Assembly: GCF_000424325.1 (NCBI RefSeq)
Contig: NZ_AUJR01000004.1
Location: 124,001 to 188,000, forward strand
Origin: [Clostridium] clostridioforme AGR2157
Lineage (GTDB): Bacteria > Bacillota > Clostridia > Lachnospirales > Lachnospiraceae
Reading direction: 5' to 3'
DNA: 64,000 bases
The notes under the pieces are model-generated. The model searched no databases. It worked only from the letters and a program-made list of their open reading frames with translations, and was not told the DNA's origin. Made by a program: the position numbers and the translations under genes. The number at the start of each line of letters is the position of its first letter. Position 1 is the first letter of the stretch. Below are positions 26,084-34,255 of the stretch, piece by piece.

Positions 26084-26957
26084 AAAAGGCATAAAAAAAT
26101 ATTTCGGGAACCGGTTTGGCATCCAGCTCAGGAATATGAGGCCATGGCTGTTCCTGGCCCCAAGTCTGGCGGGGACAGCCATATTTGTGCTCATACCCTT
26201 TGTGAATGTGGTGGTCCGCTCCTTTTTCCAGGCAGTGGGCGGGCAGTTTGTGGGCATGGAGAATTTCATACAGGTCTTTCACAGCCAGGCATTCCGGCTG
26301 GCTGTGAAGAATACCCTGCATTTTATCCTGGTGTGCATCCCTGTGCTGATGGCCTTTTCACTGTGGGCAGCGGTGCTTGTGACAGCGGCCGCGGACAGCC
26401 GGAACCTGTATAAGACAACGCTCCTGCTGCCCATGGCCATACCGGTGGCCTCCGTTGTGCTGCTGTGGAAGCTGCTGCTTTATCCTCAGGGGCTCCTTGA
26501 CCAGCTGGTGGTATGGGCAGGCGGGAGGGAACAGGACTGGCTGAATCAGGGAAGTGCCTTTTATATCCTGGTGCTGACCTATATATGGAAAAACACAGGC
26601 TACGACATGATGCTCTGGCTGGCCGGACTGGACGGAATACCAAAAGAGCTTTTCGAGGCAGCAAAGGTGGACGGAGCCGGTTCCTGGCAGAGCTTTTTCC
26701 ATGTGGCTCTGCCGGGGCTTAAGAGCACGGCCTTTCTGGTGCTGGTGCTGTCTGTCGTCAATTCCTTTAAGGTGTTCAGGGAGGCATACCTTATATCAGG
26801 GGATTATCCCCATGAGAGTATCTACATGCTCCAGCACCTGTTCAACCATTGGTTTGTATCCCTGGACATTCAGAAGATGAGCGCGGCATCCGTGATGGTG
26901 GAGACATCCATTTTGATTCCGGTGCTGCTATGGACCTGGAAGAGGAAAAAGAGATGA
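26046..26957 (+). CDS. Sugar-type ABC transporter permease
   Basis: A MalF/UgpA-type permease of about 303 residues with six hydrophobic segments and the EAA loop KELFEAAKVDGAGSWQSFFH. The start is uncertain: ATG 26046 lies inside the end of the binding-protein gene (38-bp overlap), the next in-frame ATG is 26136, and neither has a good ribosome site, so coupling to upstream translation is likely. I chose 26046 because it keeps a basic cytoplasmic N-terminus ahead of the first helix (RPWLFLAPSLAGTAIF). It pairs with the next permease. Confidence 0.85.
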   Translation: MRRTKQCCIFQSRKGIKKYFGNRFGIQLRNMRPWLFLAPSLAGTAIFVLIPFVNVVVRSFFQAVGGQFVGMENFIQVFHSQAFRLAVKNTLHFILVCIPVLMAFSLWAAVLVTAAADSRNLYKTTLLLPMAIPVASVVLLWKLLLYPQGLLDQLVVWAGGREQDWLNQGSAFYILVLTYIWKNTGYDMMLWLAGLDGIPKELFEAAKVDGAGSWQSFFHVALPGLKSTAFLVLVLSVVNSFKVFREAYLISGDYPHESIYMLQHLFNHWFVSLDIQKMSAASVMVETSILIPVLLWTWKRKKR

Positions 26958-27796
26958 TAAAACGTATTTTGACAAATGCAGTCCTCATTTTGCTGTGCCT
27001 TTTTATATGGCTTCCCCTTTTTCTCATGGCGGGCAACGCGCTGATGTCTGAAGGGGAGATGCTTGAACGTTTCGGCGCTGTCTTTGGCATGGGAAACGCC
27101 CCCATAAAGGCAGCCCTTATTCCCTCCTATCCAACGCTAAGCCCCTTTGTGGAGCTGCTTGTGGATTCTCCGGGGTTTTATGTGATGTTCTGGAATTCCT
27201 GCCTGCAGACCGGGCTGGTGTTAGCAGGGCAGCTGCTTATAGCGCTTCCGGGAGCCTGGGCCTTTGCCCACTTCCGTTTTCCCGGAAAAAGGGCATTGTT
27301 TCTTTTCTATATCATTCTGATGATGCAGCCTTTTCAGGTGACCATGGTCCCAAATTATCTGGTCCTTAAGCAGTTTCATCTTTTAAATACCCATCTGGCG
27401 GTCATTCTGCCGGGAATCTTTTCCGCATTTCCGGTCTTTATCATGACAAAATTCTTTGCATCCATTCCAACGCCTCTCATAGAAGCGGCAAGGCTGGACG
27501 GAGCCAGTGACTTTTCTATATTTTTGAAGGTGGGTATACCAGTGGGACGGCCGGGAATCATTTCCATGCTGGTGCTGGGATTCCTGGAATATTGGAATGC
27601 CATTGAACAGCCCATGACATTTTTAAAGGAGCAGAGACTTTGGCCGCTGTCCCTTTATCTGCCGGACATTACGGCTGATAAGGCAGGCGCTGCCTGGTCT
27701 GCCTCGGTCATCATGATGATGCTTCCTGTCCTTCTGTTCATCATGGGCCAGGAGACACTGGAGCAGGGGATTGCCGCATCAGGAATCAAGGAGTGA
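26954..27796 (+). CDS. Sugar-type ABC transporter permease, second subunit
   Basis: 280 residues in the MalG class, with an N-terminal helix (ILLCLFIWLPLFLMAGNAL) and the EAA loop LIEAARLDGASDFSIFLKVGIP. The start ATG overlaps the stop of the first permease (ATGA), which fixes it; a longer open frame from 26849 runs antisense-free inside the previous gene and is rejected. It should form a heterodimeric channel with the preceding protein. No ATPase is encoded in the operon. Confidence 0.9.
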   Translation: MIKRILTNAVLILLCLFIWLPLFLMAGNALMSEGEMLERFGAVFGMGNAPIKAALIPSYPTLSPFVELLVDSPGFYVMFWNSCLQTGLVLAGQLLIALPGAWAFAHFRFPGKRALFLFYIILMMQPFQVTMVPNYLVLKQFHLLNTHLAVILPGIFSAFPVFIMTKFFASIPTPLIEAARLDGASDFSIFLKVGIPVGRPGIISMLVLGFLEYWNAIEQPMTFLKEQRLWPLSLYLPDITADKAGAAWSASVIMMMLPVLLFIMGQETLEQGIAASGIKE

Positions 27797-27802
27797 GAGT
27801 CA

Positions 27803-29485
27803 ATGAACGTGAAAAAAGCAGCGGCCATATTCCTGGCCCTTATGGCAGCTCTGACCTTTCTGTCCAGGGCCCTGGATTCATTTACCGTCATACGGGTGAA
27901 GACAGGGTATGGAAAGCAGGATGTGATCCCCTACGCAATACAGGGAGAGGGAGAGCTTACTGCCGGAAGAACGGTATACATATCACTGCCGGAGAACATG
28001 CAGGTGGAGGAAATCACAGCCAGGCCCGGACAGTCTGTTAAGGCAGGAGACACGGTCCTGACCCTTCAGATGGAAGGACTTGAGGAGGAGCGGGATGCTC
28101 TGACCCTGGAGTACAAAAAGGCAGAGCTGACGTTTAAACAGGAGCAGATGTCCTTTGCTCCAGTCCCGCGGGTGACTGAGGAGACTCTGGCGCTGCAGCA
28201 GCTGGCCGCGGCCCAGAGAGCCCTGGAACTGGGAAACCAGGAATTGGCGAAGGCGAAGGAGGACCATGAGAAGGCATCCATTGAACTGGAGCACGATTAT
28301 GTGCAGAAGAAGAACCGGACCAGGGAGCAGGTGAAGGAGGATAACCGCAAGGCTATGAAAAGTGCCAGAAGATCATATGAGTCGGCCCAGAAGTCCAGGG
28401 ATTCTGCTGTGAGAAAGGCGGAGCGGGAAGTGGAGGATAAGCAGAAAAAACTGGACCGCCTGGAGGAGCAGGGGGCTTCCGAAGAGGAGCTGGAACGGGC
28501 TAAGCTGGAGTTTGATAGGGCCGGAGAGGATTTGGAGGACATCCGGGATGAAGAGGACCTGAAGGTAGAGGAAGCCAGGGCAAAGATGTATGCGGCCGAG
28601 GAAGACTACGAGGATGTGGATTACGGGGAAAGGGAAAACCAGGAGGACCTGCGAAGGGCGTATGAGGACGCCTTGAAGGCAGAGGATGACAAGCTGGAGC
28701 AAGCCGGAAGAAAGGTCCGGGATTTGGAGGAAAGCCTGTATCAGGCCATGGAGAAGGTGGAAAACGCAAGGGTATCGGATGCCGGTACAGCGGCAGGGGA
28801 AGCGGCCGGAAGGGGAATGTCCGGCCTGAAACAGGAGTCCATGAAACTGGACATGGAGGAGATTCAAAAAAAGCAGAGGAAGATAGAGGAATTAATAGAT
28901 GCCAAAGGACAAATCAAGGCATCGGTGGATGGGGTTGTGGTGGATACCGGATTACAGGCAGGGGACCGGATCCAGGACGGACATCAGGTCAGGCTGGCTG
29001 TGGGCGGCCTGGAGATGAAGGCACAGATTGACAAGGAGACAGCCGGGGCAGGTCTCCTGAAAAAGGGTGTCAAGATGCAGGTGAAGCTGGCGGGACAGTC
29101 AAAGAATGTGGAAGCAGAGGTGGAATCCGTGGACCAGATGGCAGAGGACGGGAAAATCCAGGTGACAGCCAGGATGCAGGAAGGCGAGGGAAGGCTGGGA
29201 GACCTGGTATCCTTTGCCGTGAACATGGAATCCGGGGCATACCCTTGTGTAATTCCCATGGAGGCGCTGCGTGAGGATAATAAAGGATATTACTGTCTGG
29301 CGGCAGAGCCGGAAAAAACCATACTGGGAGAGGAGCTAAAAGCAGTGAGAATCCAGGTGGAGGTACTGGAAAAGAGCAGTTCTGCCGCTGCTGTGTCAGG
29401 TCTTGTGACAAAGGATATGAAGCTGATTACAGAATCCGGCAAACCAGTGAGTGAAGGAGACCGGGTCAGGGTGGTGGAAGAATGA
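27803..29485 (+). CDS. HlyD-like periplasmic adaptor with long coiled coil
   Basis: 560 residues. One N-terminal membrane anchor (AAIFLALMAALTFL) is followed by a lipoyl-like half (GEGELTAGRTVYISLPENM, PGQSVKAGDTVLTLQ). Residues about 95-375 form a very charged helical hairpin rich in E, K, R and Q, and then comes the second lipoyl half (IKASVDGVVVDTGLQAGD) and a beta-barrel region. This is the membrane-fusion/adaptor architecture seen with MacA/HlyD and in Gram-positive export or sensing complexes. AAGGAG lies about 10 bp upstream. It sits between sugar-type permeases and a MacB-core-like protein, an unusual neighbour set. Confidence 0.8.
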   Translation: MNVKKAAAIFLALMAALTFLSRALDSFTVIRVKTGYGKQDVIPYAIQGEGELTAGRTVYISLPENMQVEEITARPGQSVKAGDTVLTLQMEGLEEERDALTLEYKKAELTFKQEQMSFAPVPRVTEETLALQQLAAAQRALELGNQELAKAKEDHEKASIELEHDYVQKKNRTREQVKEDNRKAMKSARRSYESAQKSRDSAVRKAEREVEDKQKKLDRLEEQGASEEELERAKLEFDRAGEDLEDIRDEEDLKVEEARAKMYAAEEDYEDVDYGERENQEDLRRAYEDALKAEDDKLEQAGRKVRDLEESLYQAMEKVENARVSDAGTAAGEAAGRGMSGLKQESMKLDMEEIQKKQRKIEELIDAKGQIKASVDGVVVDTGLQAGDRIQDGHQVRLAVGGLEMKAQIDKETAGAGLLKKGVKMQVKLAGQSKNVEAEVESVDQMAEDGKIQVTARMQEGEGRLGDLVSFAVNMESGAYPCVIPMEALREDNKGYYCLAAEPEKTILGEELKAVRIQVEVLEKSSSAAAVSGLVTKDMKLITESGKPVSEGDRVRVVEE

Positions 29486-30555
29486 AAAAATGGATCATAC
29501 TTATACTCATTGCCGCCATATGGGGCTATGGGGCCATCCTGGCCTGGACCATGAGGGATGCGGGCAGCCAGGTATTTATATACTATGGAGAAGGGGAGGC
29601 GGTGGAGGAACAGCTGATTTCCCATGCACTGGACGGTGAACAGGAGCAGACCAGGAAAATGTTGCCTGAAATCACGGCCTGGTCCCGTGCGGAAAGGCTG
29701 AAGGTATTGAACCCCGGACTGGGAAGGTCAGAAGAGGCGGATTGCATCGCTGTATACGGACTTAAGGAAATGGCGTCATCACCCAGGCTGCTGGGAGGAA
29801 CATACGGCTGCCGTTCAGACCAGGACGGATGCGTCATCAGCAGCGGCCTTGCCATGGAACTGTTCGGAGGTCTGGATGTAGCGGGAAAATATATCTGGTG
29901 CAGGCAGAAGCCCTACAGGATACGGGGAGTCACGGATGAATCATCCCATGTCATACTGCTGCCTGCCAAAGAGAAAGACGCCATGAGATACATGATGTTT
30001 ACATACGTAAGGGAGGCAGAAAGTGGTGCAGAAGAAGGGACATCCCATGGGATGGAAACAGGAAAATCAGCGGCGGAAAAATTTCTTTACAGGAATGGGA
30101 TTAAGTCCGGGAAGGTCCTGGTGGACGGAACGTATTTTTCCTCTGCCGCCGGCCTTGGAGTGTGTCTGCCGCTGTGGATAACTTCAGTATGGATGCTCTC
30201 TGGCCTTTCGGGAAGCAGGAGGGGGATAAGGGGGAGGACAAAGGAGAGTATAAAGAAGAGTATAAAGGCATTCATCCTGGCTGCCGTATTTTTCCTGGCG
30301 GGATTACTCCTGGCATGGAAGCTGGAGCTTAAGATACCTCCGGATTTGATTCCCAGCAGATGGTCTGATTTTGAATTCTGGGCCAGGAAGATAGAGGAAC
30401 TGCGTTCCGATATGGCGGACATGGGGGAGGCAGGAGCTGTCTGGTGGCTGGCGCAGATGAAGGGCAGGCTGTCAGTGTGCCTGTTCTGTTCTTTTACAGG
30501 CGCAGCGGGAGGTGTTATCTGGGTGGCAAAATGCACAGGGCGTTCCGGGGAGTAA
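29482..30555 (+). CDS. Membrane protein with MacB-type periplasmic core
   Basis: 357 residues; the start overlaps the HlyD stop (ATGA). Helix 1 is at the N-terminus (WIILILIAAIWGYGAILAW). The following extracellular domain contains GCVISSGLAMELFGG and GKYIWCRQKPYRIRGV, the pattern of the MacB_PCD core that normally sits in FtsX/MacB permeases. Three further hydrophobic segments follow (about 215-235, 255-275, 325-345) with basic loops. It is shorter than a normal MacB permease and no MacB-type ATPase is near. With the HlyD protein it may form a cell-surface complex whose role I cannot name. Confidence 0.6.
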   Translation: MKKWIILILIAAIWGYGAILAWTMRDAGSQVFIYYGEGEAVEEQLISHALDGEQEQTRKMLPEITAWSRAERLKVLNPGLGRSEEADCIAVYGLKEMASSPRLLGGTYGCRSDQDGCVISSGLAMELFGGLDVAGKYIWCRQKPYRIRGVTDESSHVILLPAKEKDAMRYMMFTYVREAESGAEEGTSHGMETGKSAAEKFLYRNGIKSGKVLVDGTYFSSAAGLGVCLPLWITSVWMLSGLSGSRRGIRGRTKESIKKSIKAFILAAVFFLAGLLLAWKLELKIPPDLIPSRWSDFEFWARKIEELRSDMADMGEAGAVWWLAQMKGRLSVCLFCSFTGAAGGVIWVAKCTGRSGE

Positions 30556-30618
30556 AGCAGATTCTCTCCGGGACGCCCTGGGGCTGTGTGGATTCATGTT
30601 CAGATATCTTTGGGTAGA

Positions 30619-31293
30619 TTAAGTCCGTTTTCCGTTGCCGTCCACATAATAACCGTCCGGCGTTGTCTGGTCTGCATACATGGCGCCGCTGCTGTCCAGG
30701 TAGTACCAGGCCCCGTTGATGAACTGCCATCCTGTGAGCATGGCGCCGCTGCCGTCCAGGAAATACCAGCGTCCGTTGATGAACTGCCATCCGGTGAGCA
30801 TGGCGCCGCTGCCGTCCAGGTAGTACCAGCGTCCGCCGAGATACTGCCACCCTGTGAGCATGACGCCGTCGCCGTTTATATAGTACCAGCGTCCGTCGAC
30901 AGACTGCCAGCCGCGGGTCATGGCTCCGTTTCCGCCCAGATAATACCAGGAGCCGCTTATTTGCTGCCATCCGTTTAGCATGTAACCGTTCCGGTTGAAA
31001 TAATACCAGGTGTTATTGATTTTTTCCCAGGTATTAGAGGGGTATCCCCCGTCATAGTATCTGTACCACCAGCCATGCTGGTTCTGGATCCAGGAGCCGT
31101 TTCCATTATTTGAAACCTGGCGTTCCGTGACCGTATTCTCACCGGAATAAGCGCTTTTTACGGTGAACTCCCTGCTGCTGGTCTTGGCGGTCACGGTCCC
31201 CGGCGCCTCGCCTGCTTTTGGTACAGGGTCGCATGTGAATGATAATTTTACCGTGTCAATCTTTTCTGTCGCTGCAAATGCCGTAATTCCCAT
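30619..31293 (-). CDS. Cell wall-binding repeat protein, apparently 5'-truncated
   Basis: 224 residues. From about residue 75 there are seven to eight ~20-residue cell-wall/choline-binding-type repeats (GWQ-x-ING-RWYYLDGSGAML pattern), encoded by near-identical 60-bp units at about 30660-31020. The N-terminus MGITAFAATEK looks like only the last few residues and cleavage site of a secretion signal; the hydrophobic core and any ribosome site are missing, and two TGA codons lie just upstream in frame. The gene begins 28 bp after the pfkB stop on the same strand. Without its signal it is unlikely to be exported, so it is probably a remnant, although the open frame itself is intact. Confidence 0.7.
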   Translation of the reverse strand: MGITAFAATEKIDTVKLSFTCDPVPKAGEAPGTVTAKTSSREFTVKSAYSGENTVTERQVSNNGNGSWIQNQHGWWYRYYDGGYPSNTWEKINNTWYYFNRNGYMLNGWQQISGSWYYLGGNGAMTRGWQSVDGRWYYINGDGVMLTGWQYLGGRWYYLDGSGAMLTGWQFINGRWYFLDGSGAMLTGWQFINGAWYYLDSSGAMYADQTTPDGYYVDGNGKRT

Positions 31294-31320
31294 GAAAACA
31301 GGAGTTCAATTTCAAACCTA

Positions 31321-32316
31321 TTACGTATCTTTACAATTTTCTTCCAAAGAATCCCAGACATTCAGGCGCAGAAAATCCTCATCCTCCAGCCCTGCTCCGG
31401 CGTGTTCCACCACGGCGGCAGATATACGGTTGGCTGTGCGGATGGCTTTGTCCATGGGAAAACCTTTCATGCGGCATGCAATCACTGCACCCATGTGGCT
31501 GTCCCCGGCCCCGGTGGCATCCACCTGCCGGGCCGGACAACCGGGAATCAGGGCATATTTTCCGGAAGGCTCCATATAGAACGCGCCATGGCCACCCAGG
31601 GTGATGATGACATGATTGCGGGTAAGGGCTGTAAGGCGGTCAGCAGCTTCACGCAGGCGGTCGGCAGTCTTGCCTTCCCGGCAGAGGTTCACCGGCTGCT
31701 TATCTTCCAGGGGTCCCGTGATTCCCGTATATCCCATGGCCTCATCCCCATTGAGGTGCAGGATGGGGGACAGGGAAAACATGCGCTCCAGACTGCCTTG
31801 GGGGATGAAGCTGATTCTGGGACCCGGCGCAAAGTAAACAGTATATTCCGGGTGTTCTTCCAAGTAGTCCAGTATGACGCTTCCTGTATCCTCCTCCAGT
31901 TCCAGTCCGCACACATAGACACATCCGATGGAGAGAGGCTTTACCAGGCTGAACCACTGCCTTTCGAAACGGTATTCTGCGCCGTGAAGGGCCGCAAAGG
32001 TCCGCTCACCTGATTGTTCCACAAAGCAGTAGCAGCATCCATTATCTGCCGCAGGTGCGGGGATGAGAATGGGAATCTGCTTCCTTCCCAGATGCTCCCT
32101 CACATAGTTCCCATAAACCCCTGTACCCACCGGAGAAAACAGGGTGTATGGGACACCGGACTGGCGGAGGATTTCCGACACATTATAGGCACATCCTCCC
32201 AGGGACATGGTCTGGTTTTCCACAATCACATCCTCGCCGGTAACGGGCAGATGGGGGAGTCTGATAGTCACGTCCACCACAGTGGAACCGATGATTAATG
32301 CCTGTTTCAATTTCAT
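31321..32316 (-). CDS. PfkB family carbohydrate kinase
   Basis: A 331-residue ribokinase-fold sugar kinase. N-terminal ALIIGSTVVDVT and the substrate glycines SLGGCAYNVSEIL (PfkB signature 1 region) are followed near the C-terminus by the anion hole/catalytic motif DATGAGDSHMGAV, with the aspartate as base. GGGAGGAA lies right ahead of the ATG. It would phosphorylate a sugar or nucleoside hydroxymethyl group using ATP; the substrate is not evident because the neighbours are degraded genes. Confidence 0.88.
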   Translation of the reverse strand: MKLKQALIIGSTVVDVTIRLPHLPVTGEDVIVENQTMSLGGCAYNVSEILRQSGVPYTLFSPVGTGVYGNYVREHLGRKQIPILIPAPAADNGCCYCFVEQSGERTFAALHGAEYRFERQWFSLVKPLSIGCVYVCGLELEEDTGSVILDYLEEHPEYTVYFAPGPRISFIPQGSLERMFSLSPILHLNGDEAMGYTGITGPLEDKQPVNLCREGKTADRLREAADRLTALTRNHVIITLGGHGAFYMEPSGKYALIPGCPARQVDATGAGDSHMGAVIACRMKGFPMDKAIRTANRISAAVVEHAGAGLEDEDFLRLNVWDSLEENCKDT

Positions 32317-32442
32317 TTCCTCCCATAAATCGTATTATTAAATGCTGGAGTGTAAGCTCCTGTGTTTATAACTAAGGATATACCATTTGGACAGAGGATG
32401 CAATCCTGCGTTAAATATAAGGGAAACGAAAGGGAAATTAAT

Positions 32443-32471
32443 TTGATTCCGGGGCCTGGATTATATACAAT
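32443..32471 (+). promoter_or_regulatory. Sigma-A-like promoter ahead of DctP remnant
   Basis: TTGATT (32443-32448), 17-bp spacer, TACAAT (32466-32471). It points toward the TRAP-binding-protein remnant and may be the original promoter of that lost transport operon. Confidence 0.5.
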
Positions 32472-32521
32472 AAATATTAGAAAGAGGAAAATTAAGGTAG
32501 AAAAGAAAGGAACATCATGGC

Positions 32522-32857
32522 ATGTTCCAGATGCTATTCAGGGAGAGGAGAGCAGTATCTGTTCCGGGTTTGGGACCTCAAAACCTTCCAGACGGCAGTC
32601 CCGGAACCATGGACGCCCAGGAGAATCCATTTGCCAATATTGACGGCAACAGATTGTACGAGGTACAGAATTATATCATAAAGACAGGTCATATTTATGA
32701 TACAAGCCCATTATTGGCCTCCAAGACATGGTGGGACAGCCTCTCTGCTTCGGACCAGGAGCTGATTCAGGAATGTGTAGACGAGATGATTGTTTATGAA
32801 CGTGAACTTTCTGCTTCCAATGAGACAGTGTTGACGAAATCAACGGAAAGTATATGA
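32522..32857 (+). pseudogene. TRAP transporter DctP-type binding protein remnant
   Basis: Of this 111-codon frame, residues about 30-100 match the C-terminal lobe of DctP solute-binding proteins: MDAQENPFANI, LYEVQNYIIKTGH, then ASKTWWDSLSASDQELIQ. A normal DctP protein has about 330 residues with a signal peptide; here the N-terminal two-thirds and the last ~35 residues are gone and the start has no matching ribosome site. No DctQ or DctM gene is adjacent. It is a deletion remnant. Confidence 0.75.
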
Positions 32858-32889
32858 AGTAAGAAGGCCTTGCATATAAGGAGATCAAC

Positions 32890-33722
32890 ATGGAGAAGAC
32901 TGAGAAGAGAGAACCTTTCTATAACCAAATTGAGAAGTATATCATTGTATATCCCAGCAGCTTCGGCATAAACTGCTGCGGGGGGACGTAAGGCTTCCCG
33001 AGGGGACGGGTCCCTTCCCGGTGGTTTGTTTTTATCATGGCTTCTGCGTGGACCGGATCGGCCAGATGCGTCTTCATGAACTGTTTGCCAGAACGTGCGC
33101 CGGCAATGGTATCGCATGTGTATAATTTGACTTTTACGGATGCGGCGAAAGCGACGGAGACTTTTCGGAAATGAGATATATGGATGAGGTGGAGCAGGCA
33201 TAGGCCATTTATATGTGGGCCAGTGAGCAGCCATGGTGTGACAGGGACAATATGTTTCACGTAGGGCACAGCATGGGAGGCGCGATTGTCTCCAATATCA
33301 TACCGCAGCTTCAGCGCGGGGGAGCCGTTATGTGGGCTCCGGGAAATGTGGTCTACTATGATATCAGCAGCCGTGTCCATGCTGTTCCGGGCCACTACGA
33401 GGAGTTCTATGACATAGGCGTACTTATGATGTCCAGTGAATTCCTTTCGCAAGTGAGAAAGACGGATATTGTCAGGCAGGCGGAAGGTTACGGCAAAGAG
33501 GTGCTTCTTATACACGGCGAGTTAGATGATAAGGTTCCGGTTTATGCGGTGGGACCATATCTGGATCTGTACGGAAAAAAGGCCCGTCTGGAAATAATAA
33601 AAGGGGCTAATCATCAGTTTACTTCGGTTGAGTGGAAGAATAAGGTATATGAGTTGAGTATTGAATACATAAAAGAAAAGATGCATTCGATAGAAAATAA
33701 ATACAAACCGTTAGGCAATTGA
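32890..33722 (+). pseudogene. Alpha/beta hydrolase, inactivated by a frameshift and two stops
   Basis: The original gene starts at ATG 32890 with AAGGAG about 8 bp upstream and reads VYPSSFGINCC, then shifts frame in a run of six G at 32980-32985. The continuing frame reads GDVRLPEGTGPFPVVCFYHG, then FDFYGCGESDGDFSEM, and carries in-frame TAA (33123-33125) and TAG (33201-33203). After the second stop it is open to 33722, with the nucleophile elbow GHSMGG and the late aspartate (HGELDDKVP) and histidine (GANHQF) of the triad. The family is feruloyl-esterase/dienelactone-hydrolase-like. The frame from 33213 is open but lacks the N-terminal third of the fold, so a working enzyme is unlikely. A strong terminator follows. 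Confidence 0.82.
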
Positions 33723-33748
33723 GTGCAGTTTTGACATCTGTAATCCAA

Positions 33749-33781
33749 CCCCTGCCCGGACCATTCCGGACAGGGGTTTTT
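33749..33781 (+). terminator. Intrinsic terminator after hydrolase pseudogene
   Basis: CCCCTGCCCGGA pairs with TCCGGACAGGGG (one mismatch) around CCAT, followed by five T at 33777-33781. Confidence 0.85.
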
Positions 33782-33934
33782 GCCCTCCAACTTAAAAATA
33801 TACAAAATAGAATTGTCGTTATTTTCGGATGAGAATAACAAATTTATCGGAAAATATCACAAAGAAGGAATGAGGAAACAGGCGGTTCCCGAAGGTTGTT
33901 TTTCAGTACCATATTTCCTGAGCAGATGCAGTCA

Positions 33935-33963
33935 TTGAAAGATAGAAAATAATTTGCTAAAAT
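33935..33963 (+). promoter_or_regulatory. Promoter of the small toxin mRNA
   Basis: TTGAAA (33935-33940), 17-bp spacer, TAAAAT (33958-33963) with an extended TGC just before the -10. Transcription would begin near 33970, giving a ~65-nt leader before the 27-codon toxin ORF. Confidence 0.75.
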
Positions 33964-34001
33964 AGTCCATAGGGAACAATCATGTTATTACAAGGTGTTG
34001 G

Positions 34002-34027
34002 CCTTCCATTTTACATAAGATGGGAGG
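34002..34027 (+). promoter_or_regulatory. Hairpin sequestering the toxin ribosome binding site
   Basis: CCTTCCA at 34002-34008 can pair with TGGGAGG at 34021-34027 (one G-U pair) around a 12-nt loop. The right arm is the toxin's ribosome site, so the fold would restrain translation, a common trait of type I toxin mRNAs. Confidence 0.5.
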
Positions 34028-34035
34028 TGGTGCGA

Positions 34036-34119
34036 ATGAAATTTGACTTTAAAGACTTAATGGCCTTTGGTATGTTCATTCTCGCATTGCTGACCTTTAT
34101 CTTAAGGATTAGTCAGTAG
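34036..34119 (+). CDS. Small holin-like toxin of a type I toxin-antitoxin module
   Basis: A 27-codon ORF encoding one membrane helix: MKFDFKDLMAF, then GMFILALLTFILRISQ. The pattern (charged N-terminus, FGMFILALLTFI helix, short polar tail) resembles the putative holin-like toxin family (Hol_Tox; TxpA/BsrG-like peptides). The ribosome site GGGAGGTGG is at 34022-34030. Its own promoter lies 70 bp upstream and its transcript ends in a terminator near 34244. A strong convergent promoter on the other strand makes a ~100-nt RNA complementary to the 3' part of this mRNA. Toxicity is inferred from architecture; the peptide would insert in the membrane when the antisense RNA is absent. Confidence 0.75.
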   Translation: MKFDFKDLMAFGMFILALLTFILRISQ

Positions 34120-34148
34120 CGTTTTCTAAGTCCCGGAAACGGGCACAG

Positions 34149-34250
34149 AAAAACCACCCTTGTAGACTTGGCGGTTGAAAGGGTGGCAATTCTGTCATTT
34201 GAGTATTCAGCCAACCTCTTGTATGAGGTGGTTGTTCCTTTTTTATTACA
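34149..34250 (-). ncRNA. Antisense RNA antitoxin (RatA-like arrangement)
   Basis: From the minus-strand promoter at 34256-34284 an RNA of about 100 nt would start near 34249 and run leftward to an intrinsic terminator: stem CCACCCTT/AAGGGTGG (34154-34161 with 34179-34186) followed on that strand by five T (34149-34153). It overlaps the 3' end of the toxin mRNA by about 95 nt, tail-to-tail, as in txpA/ratA, and contains no ORF. Pairing would be expected to trigger degradation of the toxin mRNA. Confidence 0.72.
34212..34244 (+). terminator. Terminator of the toxin mRNA
   Basis: A CAACCTC stem pairs imperfectly with GAGGTGGTTG around TTGTAT (34212-34234), followed by a T-rich tract with six T at 34239-34244. 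It lies inside the antisense RNA region, so both RNAs end within each other. Confidence 0.65.
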
Positions 34251-34255
34251 CTTCT

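Noticed and set aside
26849-26953. Upstream extension of the second permease inside the first.
   Set aside because: The ATGA overlap at 26954 is a typical coupled start and the extension is very acidic and unlike the family.
30660-31020. The regular 60-bp periodicity suggested a CRISPR-like or satellite array.
   Set aside because: The units are in frame and encode the 20-residue cell-wall-binding motif, so this is a coding repeat.
33213-33722. A 169-codon frame considered as a complete small hydrolase gene.
   Set aside because: It starts in the middle of the fold, lacks a ribosome site, and the missing N-terminal part is present just upstream in the same frame behind two stops.
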